The notes: generated from the sequence alone by a model not told the origin. A stretch of 64,000 bases of DNA from Microdochium bolleyi (GCA_001566295.1 KQ964246.1:3472001-3536000); one strand, 5' to 3'. Counted from the stretch's first letter, positions 42,603 to 55,206 are shown. Translations and numbers: made by a program.

Positions 42603-45600
42603 CTAATCTAGACGCTCAGTTGGAAGCTCCTGGACATCGTTCCCCTTCGACCCGGAGCCTGCAGCCGACGCACCTGGCCCGCTCCCGCTCCCGCTGCCGC
42701 TGCCTTCACCACCAGACTGCCCCTGCTGGCCCTTCCACTCCTGCATGGACCTCTCAATGGCCTGCTTGAGCTCGTCATCATCGTCATCATTTTCCACCAC
42801 GCCCTTCTCCTTGCCCTTCTGCTTCCGAGCATGCTCCTCGGCCAGACTCTGCTGCTTGACGTACTCCAGGACCTTCTCTTCGTCAGATTGTATGTTCTTG
42901 CTCTGCGCGAGTTGCTCCTCGTGGGCCTTCTGCGACTCCTCAAGCGCGCGTCGAAGCTCTTCCTCGTCGTCATTGGCAGGTGCCTTCTGCTCATCAGCCT
43001 GCGAAGCTTCAATCGCCTTGCGGAGTGCTTCCTCGTCCTCCTCGCGGGTGCTATCCACGCCCGAGATCTGCTCCTTGTGGGCCGCCTCCGACTCGGCGAG
43101 AGCTTTCTTGTAGTCTTCGTCATCGTGGTCCTCAGCATGGCTGCGCTCTTTCTGCGACTTCTCGAGGATTCTCTTGAGTTGCTCGTCCTCTTCGTCGTCG
43201 TCGTCGTCTGCGTCGTTGTTGTGCATTCGGATGCCCCAGCTGCCATCGTCGTCGGTCATGCTCATGTGGACTGCCTGCTCAATCAAGTTCTGGTACTCCT
43301 CGTCCGTAATAGCAAGGTCGTCGAGGGAGTCGGCTTGTGAATGCTTGGAATCAACAATAGATCCTGATCCACTCTGGCCAGAAGCTGCGTGAGAGTGACC
43401 AGTTGATGGTCCGGCACTGGTCGAGGGCTCTTGGGACACTGAGGTGTCCTGAGTACCTTGACGTGGCTCCGAAGACATGATGGAGGCAGCAGCCGAAGCA
43501 AGCGACGTTGTGGATCTCGACGACAAGGCCTGCGATCTACTCCGGAGCAGCGAGACACCTGTACGAACAGCCTGTTCGATCCGCGCGTCCTCCTGTGCGT
43601 CACCGCGCGATGTCTGTCTGATTGAGTCCAGGATGGCACGCTCAAACACTTCATCATCGTCTCGTAACAGAGTCGAGCTAGAGGATGCCAACACTGTGCC
43701 GTTCGAGTACGGTCCGTATGGGCTCTGGCGCGGGTCACGCTGAGACTGCGCGAGGCTTCGTTGATCGAAGAAAGAAGTTGTCGAGGCAGAAGCGGATCCT
43801 GCAAGCTGAGCCGACGCACCATCGCCAGGCGAGGTAGGCCGCGCCGAGTCCGGACTTGTGTCTCTGCCTTTGCCCTTCATCAGCCTGTCTCTTTGCTTCA
43901 GCGCATAGAATGACTTCAAGTGCGACTTTTGCACCCCCCAACGGATCTCGATGTCATGGCGCTCCTCGGGAGTTGACCACAAGAGCTCATCGTTGCCCTG
44001 CCATATGCGCGACGCCCGAATATAGCTCTGCGCACTCTGTGCAAAGACTGCTCGGATCTCAGCGTGCACACCAGCCATGGTGTACGCCGGGATGGACCAG
44101 ATAGCTGAGAAGCCCTGTCAGTTCATACTCTCCAACATATCAGCAACTCATAATCATAGAATGGCTTACCTGCACCGCCCTTGAACACTAAGCCGCCAAT
44201 GCCTTTGCCGATGCCCTTCATTGCACCAACGCCGCCTTCCTTCGCCGCTCCTCGCATGGGCTGTGTTACCAAGCCGGTGATCCCGTCGAAGAGACCGAAA
44301 CCGAACTCCTTGCCAGCAACCTTGAGGCCACTGCTGAAGGAAGTGACCTTCTCAACTGGGCGCACTGTATCGTCGTTGTACAATCTCGGCGCATTGCGGA
44401 AGCCACGGGCCAGACCCAAACAAAAGTTCATCGGACTCTTCATACCGGTGGCCACGATATTATTGATCCCCTTGGCAGCGTCGAACGCTTTCTCCAGTTT
44501 CTCAGGCGTGAGTCCTTCCGACTTCTTTACTGAAGAGGTGGCCCCGGACGTGCCAGACGAAGAAGCATCGTTCCCGCTGCCGGCAATGTTCCGAGAGCTA
44601 GCTGTGGGACTCAACGTTGATTGAGCTCGATCTTCGGTTCTAGTTGTGCTCTCAACATTTGATGTCCGGCTCGTCGTATCTGTGGCATCGGTCGCGGTGC
44701 TCAGCGTTATCTCGGATGGACCGGCGCCAAGGGACGTAGCGCTCGCGCTGGCGTTGGCCCAGGTGGTGGTTGCCGCGTCGCTCGTCAGGTTTTCCTTATC
44801 GGACTGTTTCTTGCTCGCAGACTTGGCAGCCTTGAAAACGTCACGAGGGATATCAGCAATAGACATGCCGATGCTACCCAAATCTCCAAGCAATGCCGCC
44901 GTACAGGCAGAGATGGGGTCTGTCGGATGATCTTCAGTGCTGTACTCCTTGCCACGGAAGCTGCAAATGCTGTTAGTTCTTGTATTCACATTCATCTCTG
45001 CTGGCATTGTGGACTCACAGTTTCAGGTCGGAATACGTGAGGTATCCCGTGTTGACGAGATGTGTGGCGGCGAGGGCGCTGAGGTGACATGTCGATCGGC
45101 GGACTCTCCAGACGGCAACTCTGCTCGGCACGATCGAGCACCGCAAGCTGTCGATATCGAGGTGATTGTGGAAGCATTGCCCACCGACGTCGGCACCCTT
45201 CTCTTCCCTGATTTTCTCGCCAAGTTCTTTGGCTCTCTCTAGCGTTTCCGGCTTGATCGCTACTCGAATGGCCTCGGCCAAACCCTCTGCGGTCAGCTTT
45301 TTGTACGGAATCGGCTCGGGACCAGCGCCTGCTCTGTGGACCATGGCACCCCAGAATGGTTGATCACCGAAGAAGGGAACAACAATCGTTGGCTTTCCAG
45401 CATTGATACCAGCAGCTGTGGTTCCGGCGCCACCGTGGTGGCATACAGCTGACACTTTCTCGAACAGCCAGTCGTGCGGCACGTTGCCAAGCATGTACAC
45501 GCCATCGGGGATGCCCACAGAGTCAGCTCCAAGACCACCCCATCCTTTGGATACGAGAGCGCGGACCCCCGTTTCTGCAACAGCATCAAATATCATCCTG

Positions 45601-47192
45601 GTTAACCCGTTCGGGTCGTCGACGACAATAGAGCCGAAGCCAATGTAGATAGGCGGGGGTCCTGCCTCCAAGAATGCGGCGAGCTCGGGGTCTGGCGTGA
45701 ATGAAGACGCGAGGTTGAGGAAATAGAAGCCCGCGATGTCAATATGATTGGCCCAATCTGCTGGCTTGGGGATAAGAGCAGGCGACCTATAATATTTTTG
45801 ACATTAGATCTCTGCAACACATGAAACTGGTTGCAACACTGAGCACTTACCAGCAATATGTGTAAGGGATCCGCAGGCGGGTCAGAACAGCCGGTGCCCA
45901 CAACAACGACAGCGGCTCGAGATCAAGAACCTTCGTTCTGAACCGATTTATGACGTCGCCAAGGCCTTGCCATGTCATCATCTCAACTAGAGCATAAGAC
46001 ACATAGTTGGTGGTGACAGGATCAGTGTTTGAGGACTGGATATTGGCCAGTGGCTGCGGGAACGCACGCGTGGGTGACCATGGCATTCTGCAAGTAAAGT
46101 CAGTTCTGTCAATCTAGTCACATGGCGTAAGAAGTGGAGGGCCTACGTGAACATGAGATGCAACGGCACGCCCAACTTTTCCGCCACGTGAATGTGCGCA
46201 AAACTGGGTGGATTGGCGATGATCGCATCCGCGATGAAGGGCCTGTTGGTCGGCTCGTCGACCTCAAACTGCGGCATAGTCGCCGGATCGTCCGTCTTTG
46301 AGTGGCGAGGAAACCGTGGTGCTGGTCCCAGGCCTTTTCCGGCCTCGATGCAAGACCGCCAGCAGCCAACGACAATTTCCTCAATGCCTTTGCGCCGCCT
46401 GGTGATCTCGCCATTCTTTAGCGCATCGACGCCTGGCATTAGTCCGGGGTTCTTGACCATGAAGGCCATGAGCTCAGCAGGGTCTCCGCCAATACTGAAG
46501 AACTCCAGGCCGGCATCTTCGACGAATTTCTCAAACGTCGGGTGGGTCGCAACGCGCACGCGGTGGCCGTAAGTGTCCCTCAGGATCTGGCCCAGTGCAA
46601 GGAATGGTTGGACATCGCCTCTGGAGCCGACGATCTGGATTACGACATTGAGGCGCGGCGGTGGTGTCTGGCCAGGTTGACCGCCAAGACTGGGCGGGAT
46701 ATAGGCTGGAGGAATGGGCAGCAGATCACTGGGCGTGGTCCGGTCCTCGACAAGCTGGTTGCGCAAGGCAGGCGCTATGAAATTTGCAACAGTCACATTT
46801 GTTTGGTTGATGTTGATATTGACGCGACCGTCATCTGTGTGGCGGGAATCGGGTTAACTCGGAGCTGTCACACTCGGGGCCATGGCTCAACTTCTCATGG
46901 CCACATGGCATCGCAAGAAACAGGGCTGCTCTGCTCACTAACCTGTGAGTGTTGCGCCTGCGTTGAAGCCAGCTTGGCTCAGGGAGAGCTGGTCATGCGT
47001 CTCGCTATACGCAGGAGGCACCTGCTCGGCGGCTCCGAGCTCGGGCTGCTCGGGCAGAGGGCCCTGGCCTTCCTGCGGGGTGAAGTCGTCGCTGACGACC
47101 ACGCCTGGAGCTGCTGCCGCAGTATTGCTGCTGGACTGGCCCTCCTGGCTCTGGCGTGTCGCCTGCGCCCTCTTGTCGTCGAGGATCGACAT
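42603..47192 (-). CDS. GT1 sterol-glucosyltransferase-like protein with Vps13-C-like motif and UIM array
   Basis: Likely UDP-sugar-dependent glycosyltransferase. Six exons, complement: 46943-47192, 46147-46834, 45851-46087, 45019-45786, 44170-44960 and 42603-44104, encoding 1411 residues; all five introns (58-108 nt) keep phase. A disordered N-terminus (1-140) is followed by the GT-B N-domain (from about 144, VVIQIVGSRGDVQPF, and LHLMFTMPWSPTRAFPQPLA across intron 2) and C-domain with HHGGAGTTAAG (508-518) and PFFGDQPFWG (529-538), as in Atg26/Ugt51 sterol glucosyltransferases. The PH/GRAM membrane modules of Atg26 are absent. Residues 864-911 (FGLFDGITGLVTQPMRGA, MKGIGKGIGGLVF) resemble the C-terminal segment of Vps13/Atg2 proteins. 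The last 350 residues carry about six good and two weak UIMs (1060-1370), ending in a Gly/Ser tail. Acceptor and sugar are unknown. Confidence 0.9.
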
Positions 47193-48947
47193 GGCCAGTT
47201 CGGTAGCGAGGGATGATGCCGTGAAACAGATTCTATGATCCCGTTGTCAGGTGGTTTCTGGGAGTAAGGATGAGCTGCGGGAAGCTATCGCAAGCTCAGG
47301 GTGGTGTGCGGGGAACGCAGCGGGCTGCGTCTGTGTCCGTGGGTGCGCAAACAGGCCTGGCTTCGACTCGGGTGTGAGTCAGCCTGTATGCACGAACGCA
47401 GCGATAGATGATATGGCCGAAATAGAAAAGTAGTTCTAGGATTGCATGCTTTAGGTTTGAGGGCGAGGGATGTGCTCAATAGAGATCTGGTGGAGGTCGC
47501 AGGTGGGCAGGTCAAGTATTGAACAAGACCCTGCTTGTTGTCGGAGGAGCTGTGCTCTGGATATGACGACGTCAACAGGCGTTGTTGCACCGTCCAAAGC
47601 AAGGTGGGACTACCACACCAGGGACTTGACGCATTAGCGCCGTGCCTGCCTCATGAACGTGAGTGGTCCTCGGCGGCGAGAGCGGGAGGGAGCATCAAAT
47701 GAACAAGCTCGCTATAACGTTGCTAAATCGAGACTCGATCGGCATTCCTGGGTGGGGGAGGGGAGGGGAGGGGCACCTGCAGCCTGGAGCTGCTGCTTCT
47801 CTTGTTCTTGGCTGCCTCTTTTCAACGGCACGGGAACACACCTTGGCTGAAGAGCTCGTCGCAATGGGCAGGGGTCCGAGGGATTCTTGTCTAATTGTCC
47901 TTTCTGCTTTGCTTTGTTTCGCCGACCTCAATGCTCAGAGACAGGTACCAGGGCGAGAAATTCTACTTTGATGAGCCGTGGTAGCCGAGCTATCTATATT
48001 CTTTGCCTGTTTCCAGGCAACCATCTCCAGCCGCACATATCCCGAACAAGTTTAGTATATCAGGCCAGCACATTATCAAAAGCCGAATAACGCGAGGTCT
48101 TGTCGTACCTAGTCTTGGGTCCTAATACGATACACGAGTGCGACAAAAATCCGCTTGCGTCAGCCCAAGGGTGTGTCTGCGGACTCCGCGGGACATTTCC
48201 GCCCAGCGTATCATGTTCAATTTCACAGCCAAGCCTCTATCACAGCAGACTGCTCCCCTGGAAGCAGGCTGGGTTTCTGGTGGCTCCAATGTCAGCTCTC
48301 GGGAACAGATGCCAATCTGGACTGCAGCTGAGTACAAGATGGTCAAATCCATCTTGTGGAATTGGAATTGCCAGACATGAAGCCGTGCTGTTACATTGGC
48401 TGGAAAAGAGTGTGCCGAGCTGGTCGGGCTTGCAGGTCTACAGACGATAGACATCTCAAATTCACTCCCAGGGGCCCAGATGGCTCGAGGTTCCAAGCAA
48501 TGCACCTGCCGACTGCGGGATCGTCATGGAAAACAACAAACCACCCGCCTCCCACGTGAATAGCAGGCCGCGATGAAAAATACTACGAACTGGCAGCAAG
48601 GAGCGTGAAACAAGGCGTGCTATAACGGCAAAACGGTATCTTCTTTCCTGCGTAAACGAGCCTGCCTATATGGCATTTTATGTTACAGAATACCACTCTT
48701 GAAGTCCCTCGAAACACATTACAATCGGGCCAAGGATGCGTTCCTTCCCGTTTGAAGGCAAGGCCAGATAGATTCTCTTCAAGGTGGATTGAACCGCCCA
48801 GCCCTTCTGATATTGTGCTTCGTCCAACTTGGGGGTCCGGTCTGGCTATGTCTCCAAGTGGTCGCTATATGTGAAGCTAGAAGACTCGCTGCAGAAGTCT
48901 CTAGGTCGATGTATGCACGACGGGGGTCGATGAGGTTCGCAAGCTGT
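47193..48947. other. Intergenic, glycosyltransferase start to sec61b stop
   Basis: 1.75 kb with both neighbours on the minus strand. It holds the promoter of the glycosyltransferase next to 47193, and a purine-rich run (ggtgggggaggggaggggaggggcac, about 47750-47776) that is pyrimidine-rich on the transcribed side. No gene or RNA was recognised. Confidence 0.45.
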
Positions 48948-49761
48948 TTAGCTGGAGAACCGGCGGGTAACCTTGGCGATGACTGTGGAACAAGTTAGCT
49001 TGACCATAATCGAATAGGCACCATAGTCTGTGTAGCCCAAATGAAGTGATTGAACTTACTGTGAAGAGCGACGACGGAGAAGATGAAGACCAGAGACAGA
49101 ACGAGGACAACAACGGGGTCGACCTTCAAGCCGGGAGACTCGTCAGTGTAGAGCTCTGTGGGAGTGAGACAGACACACGTTAGTAGTTGAAGTCGCAAGC
49201 AGGGTGCAGCCGAGGTTACGATTATGGGCATGTGATATAGAGATTCCGCTATAATGCGCCTGAGATGGACCACGGCGATGCTGGACGTTGTTGTGTCTCG
49301 GGTTCGTAGTGGCCTGTGCATGCAGGTAGGATGGAGGTTGGAGACATACTGAGCATGGTGCTGCTCGAGCCACCGGCGCCGGCGGCGCGTGTGCTGCTAG
49401 GGCGAGCATTGGCAATCTTCTCCTTCTGGTCGGCAGCAGCTCGTCGGCGGATGGCTGTCCGCGCGCCCCCGGGGGCGGCTGGCGACGATGGGCGGCCGAT
49501 GCTGGCGCCGGTGGCAGCGGACGAGGCCACGGGAGACGAGGCGCGAGGAGAAGACTAGATTGAAGAAGCGCAACGAGTGTCAGTAAGGTTGGCCAAAGTA
49601 GAGAGTGTTGCACTGAAGAGGCGCATCTGCCATGATTGCCCGTGTAGCCTGCATGCATGCGAACAGGCCATAATGGCAATCGCTGAGATCGAAAGGAGAA
49701 GGGGATGGCGCGCGAGGAGGAGGCGAGTCGGATGCAACCGGGCGTGGGTCAGACGTACCAT
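48948..49761 (-). CDS. sbh1: Sec61 translocon beta subunit (Sbh1)
   Basis: Small tail-anchored subunit of the ER protein-conducting channel. Exons, complement: 49759-49761 (ATG only), 49350-49554, 49060-49155 and 48948-48982, encoding 112 residues. The ATG at 49761 is followed at once by the donor GTACGT. The 204-nt intron ends ATCTAG and exon 2 begins SSPRASSPVASS, so the start codon is alone in its exon. Exon 2 holds the conserved RTAIRRRAAADQKEKIANAR and GAGGSSSTML. Exon 3 gives KLYTDESPGLKVDPV and most of the membrane helix (VVLVLSLVFIFSVVALH). Exon 4 gives IIAKVTRRFSS. Branch sites ACTGAC and TACTAAC precede the acceptors. The Ser/Pro-rich N-terminus probably carries phosphorylation sites. 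This is one of the clearest family matches in the window despite no long frame. Confidence 0.94.
49555..49758 (-). other. Intron separating the sec61b start codon from the rest
   Basis: 204 nt, donor GTACGT directly after ATG, branch-like TTACTGAC and acceptor TTCAATCTAG. Reading through it in frame from the ATG is not possible without stops. Confidence 0.82.
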
Positions 49762-51030
49762 GACGAGAAGAGAGATGAACGTGGCAGGTGGAAGCAGAAA
49801 GAGATCCGTGTCGATACCGGTGACGAAGGTCGAATAAGCGAAACTGGGGAAGGGAAGATGGACAGAAGGTCGCGTGGGTTTGGTGGTGATCCGCCTTTGG
49901 AGTTGCTGTCCCAAAAAGCGCCTCAGGGTCTCCCAGTCCAGGTGGTTCAATTGAGGACACGACTGTCAGACCTGGGCGGAAAGGAGCTCCAGCTTGTAAG
50001 TACCTCCCCGCCTCCGCCCGGTGTAAGGATACATACCTGCGGCCAGTCTGGATCTGTCTGTGCTCGGTGGGACCCATGAGGGTCGGCCAGCTCCCTCAAA
50101 GCTGGAGCACTTGGTGCACTGGGACCTTCCTCGGAACCCAGACTCCGAGGGCCCGCTTACTGTGCGGATGGTCACCTCGCCACGCAGCTTCTTCCGGGTA
50201 GGTACTGGCCCTTCCGGGTGCTGTAGCACGGCACTAACACCACTGAGCACGCATTTAATTACAAACCTTGGAAGCACATGATCGAGAAGAGAGCCGGGGG
50301 GACAAGAGACGGAAGGCACATGTCCAATCCGCTTTAGTGCCATAAAGCAAGGACTGGTCGGTCCATGCAGGGCCGGCTGTCCAACGTAATGTACAGCATG
50401 CTGTCTTAGTCAGTCACCGCCGCAGGACATCAAGAGGGAAATGGGAAGAGTGGCATGATGCCCGACAGAGTCCGCGATGCGGAGACTGACGATATGGATT
50501 CAGGTTAAAAGTGCAGCAACTATGTATATCGACTGCTTCGCTAGGACTCCACGTCCGTGGTCGCTGTCCAATAAGCCGACATGATATCATCTCGGCTTGT
50601 CTGACCAGACGCAAATGCCACAAAGATACCAGAACGCCAGGAATCTGTGAATCCAATAAGAGTGCGGCTGGCGTCGCGCCAGGCATCTCAATAATGCTAT
50701 AAACCCGCAACGCTGTGCCATGAAAATATCCCAAGTCATCCCGTGCGCCGTCGTTGTGTGCTTTTGAAATCAGTACCCATGACATAAGAAAAGGTGTCGT
50801 CTTGGACAGGAAGCGTTGCAACATCACCCGTCCCCGGTATATATGGTGTAAAGGAAGAGATTTGGTGTGAATACAGTGCCGTTGGAGGGAGAATCGCTGC
50901 CGTGGCAGGGTGGTCTCTTGGCAGAAGAAGGTGAAGGTATCAAGTGTTCAGAGCTTATTGTAAGAGAAAGATCCGATGTGGGCCTATCTCACGGTACCAT
51001 GATCCGGTAGCGTCGTTCTCGTTGGCGTTT
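49762..51030. other. Intergenic, sec61b start to png1 stop
   Basis: 1.3 kb holding the sec61b promoter and leader. On the minus strand the 80 nt before 49761 are CT-rich, as expected for a leader. The rest shows nothing recognisable, apart from possible png1 3' UTR near 51030. Confidence 0.5.
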
Positions 51031-52514
51031 CTATCGCGGTGATCGGTCTCGCGAATCGTACGAGTGGTGGCGGTGCTCGTTCTGGTCCCTTGCCGCGAGC
51101 CAGGCAGCATTCCCGCTGTCTCGCCCTGGCTGTTCCGCAGGCACTTTGTGGGCATCGCTGGGCGAAGGGTGCGCGTGCCGTGGTGTTTTGTTTGGCTCGC
51201 TCGAAGTAGAGCCTGGGACCATTCTAGTGACGGCCTGTGTAATCGACGCCACAACGTAGCCACGCAGCTCCCGATCTTCCCGAGAATCTTCTTTCTCCAA
51301 GCGAAAACGCTGGTCCTTGTCCATGTTGGCTCTTCGCAGATTTCTGATTTCTTGCATGACGTAGAGTAGGACTTGTTCCGGGCACCGGGTCCGCTCAAGA
51401 GCATGTTCGGTCTTGCGAACATATCGCCGCGTGACGTCCGTCGCACCATCTGCGCTGAAGGCGATGCAGTATGACATTTTTTTGCCCCAGCCTTCCGTGT
51501 AGAGACGAGGATTGTCCCAGGCTTCTTCGCAGGCGTCGACATGGATCCACCGCTGCTTGTGTTCCGAATACACCTCAGTCCACAGGTGATCCTCTGCGCC
51601 CCAGACCCAGCGCACGCGTCCGCCGACAGCGCGGCATAGCATGCTGAAGCAGTTTGACCATTCGCCCGCACGGCCTCGCTTAGTCTGAAGAAGCTGCCAC
51701 ACATCGCTGTATCTCGGAAACCTTTCGTAGGCCTGGCAGCCCATGTTTGAACATTGGTACAATTCGACCCGAAGAGCACCCCGAGCAGCCTCTTCTTGTG
51801 TTGCCTGTGTGACGCCTCTGGCTATGGTCGGAGATATGCACACGGGGCAGTTGGGGTTGTTTACCCATGTGAAGAACTTGCGTTTGAACCAGCTACAGGA
51901 TCGAGTCAGCAAACAAAGTCAGCCGCAAGGGTTCTGAGAATAACTCACCGCAGAAGCGCTCGAATCACACAGTCTTGGTAGCCCCATTCTGGTTTCCTAC
52001 CATCACCCATGCTCTCGGCTTGCGCTTGCAAAAGCTGGCACTCTTCCTCCGCCTCCCCGTAGATGCGGTCGAATTCGATGGTTTGGAGCGCTTCATCCAA
52101 GAGCCCAGGGTTCTCATACTTGGTTGGTGTTGCCGATAATGAGATCAAGAGGTTGCGGAACTTTTGCGACTCGCGGTCGTGGGGAGCCGGTGGCGTAGGT
52201 ATAATGGGGAGGTGTCGTAGTGATGAGTACGTCGGGGGGGTGACGCCATGGCCGGGAGCTTGCTCATGGCTGCTGCTGTGTGATGATGAGGGACGGGTGT
52301 CCGATGGTGTTGATGGTGGTCTCAGGTGTGCTGATGATGAGCGCTCCCGCAGTTCTGGGGACGCCTGATGTGCAGCGTGGCCAGCGCGAGAAGCCGTGAA
52401 TTCTGTTGTTCTCTTTGTCCGAAGCAAGCCTTCGAATTGGACGCGCAAATCGCGCGCCCATTCCTCGCCGTACTCATTCTGCCCATTGTCGCCTCGATGA
52501 CGGTCAGCAGCCAT
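51031..52514 (-). CDS. png1: Peptide:N-glycanase homologue lacking the catalytic cysteine
   Basis: Homologue of the cytosolic deglycosylase that strips N-glycans from ERAD substrates. Exons, complement: 51949-52514 and 51031-51892 (56-nt intron, donor GTGAGT, acceptor CTGTAG), encoding 475 residues. The start is the first ATG (52514); an upstream open extension lacks ATG. The N-terminal 140 residues are Ser/Pro-rich. The transglutaminase-like core begins near 160 with zinc-site cysteines (NPNCPVC and YQCSNMGC). The active-site loop reads KRGRAGEW: residue 264 is Ala where active enzymes have Cys. His291 (EDHLW) and Asp308 (HVDACE) remain, and the spacings 27 and 17 equal those of the yeast Cys-His-Asp triad. 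KKMSYCIAF follows. The C-terminus is His/Arg-rich and disordered. An inactive Png1 is established for Neurospora, where it still has a growth role, so a structural or binding role is inferred. Confidence 0.93.
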
Positions 52515-53703
52515 TGTCGGATTGGTGCTGTCAAGTGACAAGTGTTTGAAGCTTGGAGCGGCACGGTGCCTTTGCTGTCCGGCCCGATGTTGCTGGGAGT
52601 GGCGTGCGACTCAGACGGTGGCGATGGGAATTCGTCGCGGCGATGGTGCCAATTGTGCTTGCCGTCGTGGACCGAGTCTCAGTAGGCACTTTGGTGCCCC
52701 CCTCTGGCGATGGTTGTGTGAAAGAACGCAGCCGGCAAGCGTTTGTCAGAGAGCGACTTTGCTGAAGATCATAGTACGCAGGACCACTGGGCGGTCAGGT
52801 GTGAAAGGAGCGTGGTGTCGTGGCCGTACTTCGTGGATGCAAGTGTGTCGATGTCGTGTGTAGGCAGAAGTGGATGAAGGAAGAAGCCGTGGAGAGGCAG
52901 CAGAGCGGGAGTGGTGGTGTTCTCAGGGGGTCCCTGCCGGCAGAGAGGCGACGGCGGGCGGGCTAGGCGTGCTGGGACTAGGCGCTGCGTACTGCGTCCA
53001 GCCAAACCTAGCGGCCCAGGTGGGACTCGGGGAGAGAGCGAGTCTCGCGAGTCAAGCCACGGGACGCAGCAGGCAGGCACTCGAGGGCGCAGCTGGCGTA
53101 CGCAGTACCGACTGCGTCAGGGATCGCTTGCGTGGTCAGCCTGTGCCAAGCCCGGCCTCGTTGCGCCCGACCAAGTGCAATGGGCGGCCAGCTGAGCGCG
53201 CTCCTCACCCAGCGAGCAGAGGACAGTGGGCAGTGGAGTGGGCATTGACGCGCGGCCGGCTCGCATTCTCCACTTGCCTCTCGCCCGGCCAGGCCCGTCC
53301 TGTGTCGCCATCCCCCGCTGCCTCACCCATCCGCGTCCATGCCACTTCGCATCACGCCTCGTCCACGGCGGCATGGGTTGACGAGCCTAATTATTCACGA
53401 TGAAACATGCCGACAGCTGCTCTGGTTTGGTCCATCTCGACCAAGCCGGTAGAGCAGGGCAGGTTTTCGACATCGCGCCCAGCTCTGCGCCCAGCTCTAA
53501 TCACAAGCGTACGTACGGTGTGGAGTTCCCAAGGTGCACAAACCCAACAGTTCGTCAGCACACACCCGGGCTGACCGTCGAGGCATTCTCACCGGCAGTC
53601 TTGATTCTGCCTTCGGCCGCGTCAAGCAGCCATCTCGTGCCCACGATACACAGGATCCAGCGCCCCAAGATCTTGAAGACTGACAAAGAACGAGGGCCCT
53701 TCG

Positions 53704-53716
53704 CCCCCCCCCCCCC
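53704..53716. repeat. C13 homopolymer
   Basis: Thirteen consecutive C in non-coding DNA; length is uncertain in most sequencing methods. Confidence 0.8.
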
Positions 53717-55158
53717 ACGGAGTACAGAACAACCCTCAAATCTTGGCTGCGACACATGGACATTTCGAGCGTCGCTTCGTTGGTTCATATCTGTGCTATT
53801 ACTGGCATGGGGTGAGTTACAGCTATCCTGGTCTCCGCTCCCGTCTCCACTGCACCCGGCGACCTTGCCACGCCTCGCCCGAGCATCTTCACAGCCTCAA
53901 CACAGCAATTGCTGGCCTTGAGTGGCAACCCTCCTGCTCGGCTCGCCAGGATGCAACGAACGGGTGAATTACGATTTGCTTGCGTAATGGTCAGCTTGAT
54001 CGTCCTGATCTGCGAAAGCCTCATCAAGTCAAGTTTGCATACCTAAGTATGCGATCAGGTCGCGCCGTGTGACTGCCCTTCATTGGACAACGATCATGAC
54101 CAGCTCATCCTCCCATGGTTCTTTTACGGATGGGGACCGTTGCTGTACGCCACAACCGTCAAGATGTCGCAACTCAGATCAATCCACAGCTGGGGGTGAC
54201 AATTCGATAGCCACAGCTGCGAAAGTCGCCACCAGTTAGCCGATCGAGTTTCGCCCGCGGCAATCCTTCCCAAGTCGGTCAGCCGCATCGACTCGAGATG
54301 GTGATCATCGTCAGTGCGTGCGTCGACGTTTTTTGCACGGCACTTGGCGCAGATTGCGGTGCGCTTGAAATTATTCGACACAGGCGAAATCCGGCGTGCG
54401 GTGTTTCGAGTTCAAACCTGGGATACTACCTTATCTAACGACGTCCCTCAGCTTGCACAGCCTCAAGTACACCTACTTGAAACACGCAGGAGTTCCGGGC
54501 AAGTGCTGGCCCGAGAGCACTCGTCGACTTCTGCAACACCATGATCGCACTTACTCGAGCAACCCTCTTGTGTCTGCAACCAATCTCCTGGTCACCGTCC
54601 TTGACCGCTGCCGACAGCGCCACGGCACCTGCAACGGATATGAGAGCTGCCTCGAAGTTAAGAGGATAGTCGAGGGGTATTGATAGAGAAGATGCTCACG
54701 GCAGGCTTGCGTGGCCCTGTTCGATTCTCCCCGAGCTAGCCTCCTTTGGCCCTTCTGCCACCCGCTGATTGGTGTAGCTTAGCGATCCCTGCTCGCACGC
54801 GCGGCACGTTTCCCAATCTGGCCTCGTCCTCGATCAGCAACGCAGCAGGCCAATTTAAACATCATCAACATTGTCGGCGGAGGGACTAGCTACCCGGAGA
54901 GAACGCCACGTGCAACCATTAGGTACAAGTAGAACTGCAACTGTCGCTATGTGATACTTGAATCTGCTCATCCACTTGGTGGCATGTATTCAGTCCGAGT
55001 GCTCGCCGCAGTTTGACCAGAGGCTGTGTGCCATCTGAGATCCTTGTCCGTGAAAGCGATGCAGCTTCAGGTACGGCATGGCAGGAATTGTGAGACTCTG
55101 AAGTATGCGTCCATGATATGATTAGCGCCACTTGTTTCCGTGTCACGCCTCGCCTCCG

Positions 55159-55206
55159 AAAGAGAGAGAGAGAGAGTGTGTGTGTGTGTGTATGTGAGTG
55201 TGTGCG
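55159..55206. repeat. Compound (GA)n(GT)n microsatellite
   Basis: About eight AG units pass directly into about eight GT units, then imperfect TGTG/GAGTG. The GT part is potentially Z-forming and the GA part is purine-only. Confidence 0.85.

Noticed and set aside
54396..54440. A tRNA B-box-like string (GAGTTCAAACCTGGG)
   Set aside because: No A box at the right distance and no pairing acceptor or anticodon arms could be found around it.
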